This document shows, piece after piece, positions 1-5,211 of a stretch of DNA of 5,211 bases. The first letter of the stretch is position 1; each line of letters begins with the position of its first letter. A program made the position numbers and the translations under genes. The notes beneath the pieces were generated by a model. The model ran no database searches, was not told where the DNA came from, and saw nothing but the letters and a program-made list of their open reading frames with translations. The stretch comes from Flavobacteriaceae bacterium (GTDB lineage Bacteria > Bacteroidota > Bacteroidia > Flavobacteriales > Flavobacteriaceae), in NCBI GenBank assembly GCA_002401215.1, contig NVSL01000053.1:3728-8938 (forward strand). The letters run 5' to 3'.

Positions 1-13
1 TTCTTTGTAAGAA
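1..13 (-). terminator. Small AT-rich inverted repeat directly after the G8 gene stop
   Basis: The minus strand reads TTCTTACAAAGAA: a 5-bp stem (TTCTT/AAGAA) with a 3-nt loop, starting right after the TGA stop. It may be part of a terminator, but the stem is short and weak, and the window ends before any following T-run could be seen. Confidence 0.25.
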
Positions 14-3000
14 TCATTTTTTTATAATTTTATAAACACGAGTTTTGGTAGCTGTTTTAATTTTTAAAAGATAGACTCCCGTAGCTCCTTCTAGCTCAAC
101 TTGTCCGTTGTTAAAATTATTAAATTGTTTTTGATATACCATCTGCCCTAATAGGTTAGACATCTCTATTGTAACATTGCGTTCGTTTTTTCCAAAGTCG
201 ATATAGACGGTTCCATCAGTTGGGTTAGGGTACAATCTAAAAGTATCTGTTGATTTGTTTTCATCATCAACAGAAAGAGGTGCAGTGATTTTACGGCCAA
301 CAACTTCTACTTCTGCAAATTCTAATTTTGTATTTCCTACTGCCTGTATTCTTATATATTGTCCTTCGATTCCTAAATTATTTAAAGAAAATTTACGAGT
401 AGGGTTGCCATCTTTTAGGTATTCAAAATTGGCATTGACTTTAGAGTCTGCCAAACTTGTTTGTGCAAAAGGTACATCAGAAACCAACACATAAAAGTCT
501 TTAAAATGAGTTGAGGGGGTTTCTAAAGCAGCTCCGTTTAAATTTACACTATTCCAAATATCGATAAATTCTATGATTTTTTTCTCCCCTAAATCCATAT
601 CAAACCAAGGTTCCATTTCGGTAGTTGTAGCAGATAAACTTCCCACAGGCACGTACCCTTGTTGAAACAATTGTGCATTGATACGACCATTATTATTGCC
701 ATCTACTGCTTTTTGGGCTTCTGCAGTAATTGGAGTTCCGTCAAAACTAAGAGAAGTATCCGTTGTACTTTGTGTTACCGTTGCAAAACGACTTACTATT
801 CTGTTTTTTGGTGCTAAATCTAATGCAGATTCTGTAACCGCTGCTGTAAGATAACTCCCAGGTGGGTTTAATATTTTAATACGAACAGGAAAAGGTGTGT
901 ATTGATTTGTTAGTCTATTGGGTAAATTTTCGGTGATAATAAAATAGATTTCATTGGTATTTTGATCTTTATAAACACCATTGTTAGCAACATACTCATC
1001 TAGTTTTGCTGTAGAAGCAAATTCATACATACGCTCTGGATAACCTGCTCTAAGTGGCTGCCCCGAACCAGTAACTTGTGCCCATGCTTGACGAACACCC
1101 ATTTTATAACTACCATAATCATCCGTTATGATTCCGTCAATTTTAAAATCTAAAGCAGCTGTTGCATAATCCACCTCTAATAAAGTAGGATCTAAAACAG
1201 TAAAAGTGGTAGGTCTGCTGGTAATATCTGCGGATGATAAATGAATAGTATTATCTCCGTGTTCGGTATAATTTGCCGTTGCAGAGGCACTTTCTTTTCC
1301 AATTTTATACATCTGTGTTACATTAATGGTTTCTAAATCAACAAAGATCCAAGGTGTAAAACCATTGTTTCTTGTTTTAAAAGGACCATTATTTTTACCA
1401 ACCAGTTTAGATACTTCTATGGCGTATCCTAAATCTACCATTTTAATTCGGTTGAAGGTTTGGTTATGAGAATGTTTCCACAGCATAACACCAAGAGAAT
1501 TGTTGTTTTTTCCTGAGATAAATACATCGTTAAAAGAGTAATCAGTTTGGTAGTTAATTCGAAGCCCTGTATTAACACCCCATGCTTTAAATCCGTCAAA
1601 AATAGAACGTGTTTCGCTATTAATACCCATATCTCTTTCTATGGATCGCAAGCCTTGACCTGAACCAATTATGGTTGTTCTTTCTAATATTAAGGCAACT
1701 TCAGCAGGTATAATCCCATCACCTTCTTTGCTATATCCATTAATATCTAACGGAAAATTATCAACATTATAGCTTCCTCTTAAAGTAGCCAATGCCGTGG
1801 CATCCATTCGTTTTTGATTTTGACTACCAACGGTTATCACCGGATTCATATTCATAATACTTACTCCTTCATTGGTATTAGAAATCACATTGTCTCTACA
1901 AATTACACCACGTCCTTTCATTGCAAATCCAGAACCCGCATACAGGTAATCATCAAAAAGAAGTGCAGCATCATATACTTGTGTAGTATGTCCGCTAGAA
2001 ACATTAGAAACTAAATTATTATCCCAAAAACCCAATTCGTTACCGGCTTCAGAAACAATACCTGCACCAATAACATCATATACTACATTGTTAGAAATAT
2101 TTGCATAAGAATCGTGTTGGGTAATTGCCCATCCGGGGTTTCCCCAAACTACATTTCCGGTCACCGTTGCAATATTAGATGTGCTTGTAGAGCCTACATG
2201 ATGTAAATGAATAGAATACCGACCTCTAGAATTGATAATTTCATTTGCAGGGTTTTTAACGACTTCAGCAATTTCTTGCCCCAATGCGGTCATATACGAT
2301 TGAAAGATGTCGGTTTGTAACCATTGACCCCAAATAAAATCATCTAATAATTGCGATTTATCGGTACGTCCCATATCAACAAAAGCGGCATTTGTAATTT
2401 CTACATTGCTATCATTCATCATCGACATAAAATGACCACGACGGGTAACTTGAGATTTATCACCAGATTTAAACGTGATGTTTCTTGTTAAATTACCAAC
2501 ATAACAATGTAGGCCATCTGCCAAACGTCCTTGGTGGTTTTTTAATAAGTTTGATGTTAATGTAATTGTTTTGCCATCCGCAGAAATTGATTGAATGACA
2601 ACTTCATCTTCACCGTTTCCAGTGGCTCCTCTATTACCACCTCGGGTAACCAATAAGGTGTCGCCAACCAACCAGCCTTGAGTTAAAACATCGTCAGAAA
2701 GTTGTAAAGTATTTGTGTTTTTCATTGCATTTGCGGTTAACATAGACATGACCAATTTTGGTTGTCCTGCAACTTTAATTTTCCCCATGGTTACGATACC
2801 AATTGATACTTGGTCAGGATCCCATTGATGGCGACCAATGACTCCAACACCATCATTAAAAGTTGTTTGGGTATTACCGGTTAAAGGGCTGCCTGCTGCA
2901 ATTGCATCTGCATAGGTGTATAATCTTGGGCCACTGGTGTCGTAGTTTCTAGTTACTTTATACGAAGTTGCGCCATCGCTAAAATGTGCTTTTGCAGCGG

Positions 3001-3460
3001 CATTCCAAACTTGAGGATAACCACTTGTACCAGCCTTGTGTGCTTCGATATCAAAAGGAGTTATGTTTACGTTTATGATTCCGTTAGTGTTTGAATTTGT
3101 TAAAAATTTGAGGAACGAATTTCCCAAACCAACAATAAAATCTACCGTTAAAGCGGTTTGACCAGAAGCGCTGTATTTTACAACTCTAAAATCGCCATCT
3201 ACGCGAATGGCAAAAATATGTGCCGATGAATTGCTATTATATCTTACATCTAAACCTGCAGGAATCACAACAATAGCGGCATCACTTGGTATGGTGCCTG
3301 TATCCCAAATAGCTGGGTCATTCCAATTACCAGTTGCAATAGCGGTATGTGTTGCGGTGTTGGTGGGAATTAAATTTGCCATGTTTTGGGCAAAGGAATT
3401 GATACTATTTAAAAAGAAAATAGCAACTAAAAAAAGTGGGGTAATTTTTTTGATTTTCAT
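14..3460 (-). CDS. Secreted G8-domain / parallel beta-helix protein (CEMIP/PKHD1-like) with discoidin-like domain and T9SS type A sorting domain
   Basis: Complete 1148-residue protein, ATG start, TGA stop. Residues 1-24 form a signal peptide (KIKK, hydrophobic core, cleavage near NSFA|QN), which fixes the start. Residues about 43-165 match a G8 domain (GNWNDPAIWDTGTIPSDAAI, then VVIPAGLDVRY). Residues about 220-740 look like a right-handed parallel beta-helix of the CEMIP/TMEM2/PKHD1 type: RRGHFMSMM (340-348), VDMGRTDKS (361-369), GRYSIHLHHVG (413-423), then N-rich turns such as NISNNVVYDVIGAGI (454-468). A beta-rich region (about 805-880) leads to a discoidin-like F5/8 type C domain (about 905-1057; AQKAVDGNNNGR, PWFDMDLGEKK, YIRIQAVG, LEFAEVEVVGR). 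Residues 1074-1148 are a T9SS type A sorting domain (FRLYPNPTDGTVYIDF, LLGQMVY, GVYLLKI, ending KIIKK). Expected route: Sec export, T9SS passage across the outer membrane, then surface attachment or release. Vertebrate CEMIP and TMEM2 are linked to hyaluronan degradation, so a glycan substrate is plausible, but enzyme activity and substrate here are inferred. Confidence 0.9.
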   Translation of the reverse strand: MKIKKITPLFLVAIFFLNSINSFAQNMANLIPTNTATHTAIATGNWNDPAIWDTGTIPSDAAIVVIPAGLDVRYNSNSSAHIFAIRVDGDFRVVKYSASGQTALTVDFIVGLGNSFLKFLTNSNTNGIINVNITPFDIEAHKAGTSGYPQVWNAAAKAHFSDGATSYKVTRNYDTSGPRLYTYADAIAAGSPLTGNTQTTFNDGVGVIGRHQWDPDQVSIGIVTMGKIKVAGQPKLVMSMLTANAMKNTNTLQLSDDVLTQGWLVGDTLLVTRGGNRGATGNGEDEVVIQSISADGKTITLTSNLLKNHQGRLADGLHCYVGNLTRNITFKSGDKSQVTRRGHFMSMMNDSNVEITNAAFVDMGRTDKSQLLDDFIWGQWLQTDIFQSYMTALGQEIAEVVKNPANEIINSRGRYSIHLHHVGSTSTSNIATVTGNVVWGNPGWAITQHDSYANISNNVVYDVIGAGIVSEAGNELGFWDNNLVSNVSSGHTTQVYDAALLFDDYLYAGSGFAMKGRGVICRDNVISNTNEGVSIMNMNPVITVGSQNQKRMDATALATLRGSYNVDNFPLDINGYSKEGDGIIPAEVALILERTTIIGSGQGLRSIERDMGINSETRSIFDGFKAWGVNTGLRINYQTDYSFNDVFISGKNNNSLGVMLWKHSHNQTFNRIKMVDLGYAIEVSKLVGKNNGPFKTRNNGFTPWIFVDLETINVTQMYKIGKESASATANYTEHGDNTIHLSSADITSRPTTFTVLDPTLLEVDYATAALDFKIDGIITDDYGSYKMGVRQAWAQVTGSGQPLRAGYPERMYEFASTAKLDEYVANNGVYKDQNTNEIYFIITENLPNRLTNQYTPFPVRIKILNPPGSYLTAAVTESALDLAPKNRIVSRFATVTQSTTDTSLSFDGTPITAEAQKAVDGNNNGRINAQLFQQGYVPVGSLSATTTEMEPWFDMDLGEKKIIEFIDIWNSVNLNGAALETPSTHFKDFYVLVSDVPFAQTSLADSKVNANFEYLKDGNPTRKFSLNNLGIEGQYIRIQAVGNTKLEFAEVEVVGRKITAPLSVDDENKSTDTFRLYPNPTDGTVYIDFGKNERNVTIEMSNLLGQMVYQKQFNNFNNGQVELEGATGVYLLKIKTATKTRVYKIIKK
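17..241 (-). other. T9SS type A sorting domain coding segment
   Basis: Residues 1074-1148 of the G8 protein carry the type A C-terminal signature: FRLYPNPTDGTVYIDF, then NVTIEMSNLLGQMVYQKQF, GVYLLKIKT and a basic end (RVYKIIKK). In Bacteroidota this domain directs passage through the type IX secretion system and is usually cleaved, with or without attachment to a surface glycolipid. It immediately follows the discoidin-like domain after a short acidic linker (VDDENKSTD). Confidence 0.93.
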
Positions 3461-3553
3461 ATTTGGGGTAGTTAAAAAAACACTTTTAAAAACATAATTA
3501 ATTTTTAAAAAGTATTATTAGGTTGGTTGTTTTTTTTAAAGGTGGATTGGTAA
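3461..3553 (-). promoter_or_regulatory. AT-rich gap between the two genes; weak promoter candidates only
   Basis: These 93 bp separate the fibre gene stop from the G8 gene start. No GC-rich hairpin followed by a T-run is visible, so no terminator is supported and read-through is possible. Two seven-of-eight matches to TAnnTTTG occur on the minus strand, TATGTTTT (3489-3496) and TACTTTTT (3507-3514), neither with a clear -33 TTG. The stretch before the ATG (TTTAACTACCCCAAAT) has no Shine-Dalgarno match. Confidence 0.35.
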
Positions 3554-5104
3554 TTATTTTATAACTGTGATGTACCAATCCATACTAGCTAAATCTACAG
3601 CTGCTCCTCCAATATTTACAAATCTGACTTGAACCGTATCTGCGTTTCTAACACGCGCAACGGCTATTGCCAAACGGTTGGTGAAATTGTTTTGAGGAGA
3701 TATAATAACAGAAGACCCTGTAGTTGCTCCAGTCACAGTAAAATCTTGGTTAAAAGCTGAGTTTCCAGATATTGAGGGTAAATCTAAAGTCACAGTCGCC
3801 TTTATTATATTCGTAATTTGAGTCCCAGTAGCCCCCACAGTAATATTAGTTGTAGTGATACCATTACCTGCTGTAACATCTAACCCGCCAGCGGTTACAG
3901 TAATTCCAGTTGCAATAACATCAAGGCCATTATTTGCAGTAATTTTACCTGTTATGTCTGCACCACCAGCGGCAACTGTTAGGCCACCGGTTGTAACAGT
4001 TAAGCCATTTGTTACATCTGTAGTTCCGTTTATCGTTAATTGATTTGTGCTAAAATCTCCATGAATTAAGGGTGTAGCAGTACTAGAGTTGGCTATATAT
4101 AAGGTGTTGCTTCCACCAAGTTCATTCTTTCCTGCTTGGTAGCCAACAAATACATTTGCTGTACCAGTATTTGCACTTCCTGCTTGGTAGCCAATAGCAG
4201 TATTATTGGTTGTAGAGACTATTTCTTTAAGTGCATCTGACCCAACCGCCACATTATTATCACCACTTTCATTCGCTTGCAATGCATTATTACCAACAGC
4301 AACATTGAAAGAACTAGAACCAACGTTACCTGCACCTCCCACAGCTAAAGACCCTCTAAGCGCATAATCACCTAATGCTGTATTGTTATCACCAGTAGCA
4401 TTATGTCTTAAAGATTGACTTCCTAATGCTACATTGTTTATTCCGCTAATATTTTTTCCCTGTGAAGAAATACCAATAGCAACATTAGATTCTCCACCTA
4501 TATTATCATTTAAAGCATTTTGCCCAACGGCAACATTACTTTTCCCTGTTGTGTTTGCTACTAAAGCGGTTTGCCCAATAGCAACATTATTGTTTCCGTC
4601 AGTATTTGCTCTTAAAGCGCGATATCCAATTGCTGTATTGTTTTGCCCTATTGATGTAGCATCTGTACCAACCACATTTTGTAATGTCTGATATCCAATA
4701 CCTGTATTTTTATTATCAGAACTATCATCGGTATCTCCGGCATTAATTCCTAAATATACAGAAGAGCCATCTTGCGTACCATCAACATCCGATTTACCAT
4801 CTTCTAAATCGTCAATACGAATAGGTGCAACACGCGTCCATTTAGTACTATCCCAATAATAAAAACCTGTACCTGTTGTTGCATTTGTATTATATACCAA
4901 TAAACTTTCAAGAGGGGTAGTTACTGGTGCTGCGGTACTTAAATCTGCAATATCAACCCTAGGGATTAAAATACCTTTATCTCCTGCGGCATTACTAATG
5001 TCTAATAGTGATGATGCATCTGGATTTGTATTGCCAATGCCAACTTGTGCAAAAGAAATTGAAAAAATAAAAAGTGTAATAAAAGAAAGTATTAATGATT
5101 TCAT
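3554..5104 (-). CDS. Exported fibre/adhesin-like protein with YadA-head-type repeats, glycine-rich stalk and C-terminal beta domain
   Basis: Complete 516-residue protein, ATG start, TAA stop. Residues 1-19 form a signal peptide (MKSLILSFITLFIFSISFA|Q). Next come the opening common in Bacteroidota fibre-like proteins (VGIGNTNPDASSLLDIS at 21-37, GILIPRV at 44-50) and a VYNTNATTGTGFYYWDSTKW segment (70-89). Residues about 114-339 hold twelve copies of a NNVAIGxxAL unit like the head repeats of trimeric YadA-type adhesins. Residues about 352-425 are a T/G/V-rich stalk with recurring GGLTV and GGLDVTAG. Residues about 430-516 form a separate beta-rich domain (ATVTLDLPSISG, RVRNADTVQVRFVNIGGAAV, YITVIK) resembling C-terminal domains of fibre proteins. 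Neither a T9SS sorting domain nor a peptidase S74 endosialidase-chaperone domain is present, though the latter often follows such repeats in relatives. Likely role: trimeric surface or secreted fibre for binding. Ligand and assembly route are unknown. It lies 93 bp upstream of the G8 gene on the same strand, so co-transcription is possible. Confidence 0.88.
   Translation of the reverse strand: MKSLILSFITLFIFSISFAQVGIGNTNPDASSLLDISNAAGDKGILIPRVDIADLSTAAPVTTPLESLLVYNTNATTGTGFYYWDSTKWTRVAPIRIDDLEDGKSDVDGTQDGSSVYLGINAGDTDDSSDNKNTGIGYQTLQNVVGTDATSIGQNNTAIGYRALRANTDGNNNVAIGQTALVANTTGKSNVAVGQNALNDNIGGESNVAIGISSQGKNISGINNVALGSQSLRHNATGDNNTALGDYALRGSLAVGGAGNVGSSSFNVAVGNNALQANESGDNNVAVGSDALKEIVSTTNNTAIGYQAGSANTGTANVFVGYQAGKNELGGSNTLYIANSSTATPLIHGDFSTNQLTINGTTDVTNGLTVTTGGLTVAAGGADITGKITANNGLDVIATGITVTAGGLDVTAGNGITTTNITVGATGTQITNIIKATVTLDLPSISGNSAFNQDFTVTGATTGSSVIISPQNNFTNRLAIAVARVRNADTVQVRFVNIGGAAVDLASMDWYITVIK
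3830..4051 (-). repeat. Glycine/threonine/valine-rich stalk repeats of the fibre protein
   Basis: This stretch encodes residues about 352-425. Short units of roughly seven to nine residues recur: NGLTVTT, GGLTVAA, GGADITG, NNGLDVIAT, GITVTA, GGLDVTAG, NGITTTN, ITVGATG. The alternation of beta-branched residues with G/N turns fits an extended beta-structured shaft, as in trimeric fibre proteins. The fold is inferred from the pattern; the repetition itself is visible. Confidence 0.7.
4088..4765 (-). repeat. Array of about twelve YadA-head-like repeats within the fibre gene
   Basis: The repeats encode residues about 114-339. The conserved glycine of each NNVAIG-type unit falls at residues 119, 137, 160, 177, 194, 211, 228, 245, 271, 288, 305 and 321. 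Five consecutive steps from 160 to 245 are exactly 17 residues (51 bp). One step (245 to 271) is 26 residues because of a nine-residue insertion rich in G, S, A and V. In YadA-type heads such units form left-handed parallel beta-roll coils in a trimer; here that fold is inferred from the motif. Most copies have diverged at the DNA level, so the array looks old rather than freshly expanded. Confidence 0.85.
4129..4194 (-). repeat. Pair of identical 18-bp direct repeats inside the fibre gene
   Basis: The plus-strand string ttcctgcttggtagccaa occurs at 4129-4146 and again at 4177-4194, offset by 48 bp (16 codons). Both copies encode the GYQAG part of the last two head repeats. This is the clearest DNA-level identity I found in the array and suggests these two units duplicated, or were homogenised, more recently than the rest. 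Confidence 0.85.
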
Positions 5105-5114
5105 AGTTAATGAG

Positions 5115-5167
5115 GTTTTTTAAATTTAAAACATTTTAACAAATGTATGTTTTTTGAATTTAAAACA
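5115..5167. repeat. Two 19-bp near-identical direct repeats flanking the -7 element
   Basis: Plus-strand copies are gttttttaaatttaaaaca at 5115-5133 and gttttttgaatttaaaaca at 5149-5167, with one mismatch in 19 and an offset of 34 bp. They bracket the TACATTTG element, one copy overlapping the spacer and -33 zone, the other covering the expected transcript start and leader. They could be paired binding sites for a regulator or a tandem duplication in AT-rich sequence. No regulator gene is in the window. Confidence 0.75.
5140..5147 (-). promoter_or_regulatory. Putative Bacteroidota promoter -7 element of the fibre gene
   Basis: The minus strand reads TACATTTG, a full match to the TAnnTTTG consensus of the Bacteroidota primary sigma factor. 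It lies 35 bp upstream of the ATG, giving a likely 5' leader of about 25-30 nt. The -33 element is weak: CTG at 5166-5168, 18 bp upstream, matches TTG in two of three bases. The leader before the start (AAAAAACCTCATTAACT) has no Shine-Dalgarno match and is A-rich, as is usual in this phylum. Confidence 0.6.
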
Positions 5168-5211
5168 GAGGCTTATAAGGTTTGTTTAGGGGGTATATGG
5201 GTATCATTTAC
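5168..5211. other. Upstream edge without a recognisable gene
   Basis: These 44 bp lie upstream of the promoter zone and show no coding signal I can support. They contain an 8-bp palindrome, cttataag (5172-5179), and a short direct repeat, gggtat at 5191-5196 and 5199-5204. Both are short enough to arise by chance in AT-rich DNA. Confidence 0.4.

Noticed and set aside
255..494. Plus-strand 79-residue open frame antisense to the discoidin-like domain
   Set aside because: No recognisable domain, no start context, and the opposite strand is clearly coding.
1814..2014. Plus-strand 66-residue open frame antisense to the beta-helix
   Set aside because: Composition is that of a complement of a coding strand; no supporting signals.
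3207..3497. Plus-strand 96-residue open frame with hydrophobic stretches, antisense to the start of the G8 gene
   Set aside because: It lies almost wholly opposite the signal peptide and G8 coding region; the hydrophobic look comes from the complement of those codons. No promoter or family resemblance supports it.
3486..3512. Imperfect inverted repeat (CTTTTTAAAAA ... TTTTTAAAAG on the minus strand) between the genes
   Set aside because: It is made only of A and T runs with a one-base slip; it has no GC stem and is expected by chance in such AT-rich sequence, so I do not call it a terminator or operator.
3855..4043. Plus-strand 62-residue open frame rich in P, V and A
   Set aside because: It is the complement of the glycine/threonine stalk repeats of the fibre gene.
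4434..4691. Plus-strand 85-residue open frame with internal repetition, antisense to the fibre gene
   Set aside because: The repetition mirrors the 51-bp head repeats on the other strand, so the open frame is a by-product of that array.
4088..4765. CRISPR-like or VNTR reading of the regular 51-bp repeats
   Set aside because: The repeats are in frame, encode conserved NNVAIG units and have diverged in DNA sequence, so they are protein repeats, not a CRISPR array.
3554..5104. Fibre gene as part of a prophage
   Set aside because: The fibre-like modules recall phage tail fibres, but the protein has a signal peptide and no phage structural, lysis or integrase gene is in the window.
5191..5204. 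Short direct repeat gggtat-at-gggtat near the right edge
   Set aside because: Only six bases per copy with no further copies nearby; too short to interpret.

Overview
The window carries two complete genes, both on the minus strand, with short AT-rich gaps around them. The organism is most likely a member of the Bacteroidota, probably Flavobacteriia. Four things point that way: a type IX secretion (T9SS) type A sorting domain at the end of the first protein; the Bacteroidota-typical opening of the second protein (VGIGNTNPDASSLLDIS...GILIPR); no Shine-Dalgarno-like GGAGG before either start; and a TAnnTTTG promoter element upstream of the second gene. I cannot name genus or species.

In transcription order (right to left), bases 5105-5211 are the upstream region of the first transcribed gene. 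It holds a TACATTTG -7 element lying between two 19-bp near-identical direct repeats. Bases 3554-5104 encode a 516-residue exported fibre-like protein. It has a signal peptide, about twelve YadA-head-like repeats (NNVAIGxxAL, mostly a strict 17-residue period), a glycine-rich repetitive stalk, and a C-terminal beta domain resembling those at the tips of phage or bacterial fibre proteins. A 93-bp gap without an obvious terminator follows. Bases 14-3460 encode a 1148-residue secreted protein: signal peptide, G8 domain, right-handed parallel beta-helix of the CEMIP/TMEM2/PKHD1-like type, discoidin-like (F5/8 type C) domain, and T9SS sorting domain.

The same-strand layout allows co-transcription, with a surface or secreted fibre followed by a large secreted carbohydrate-active or carbohydrate-binding protein. 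Together they could serve attachment to, and processing of, a polysaccharide or host-matrix glycan. That joint role is inference; each domain call rests on sequence patterns recognised by eye. No RNA genes, CRISPR arrays, insertion sequences or phage structural operons are visible.
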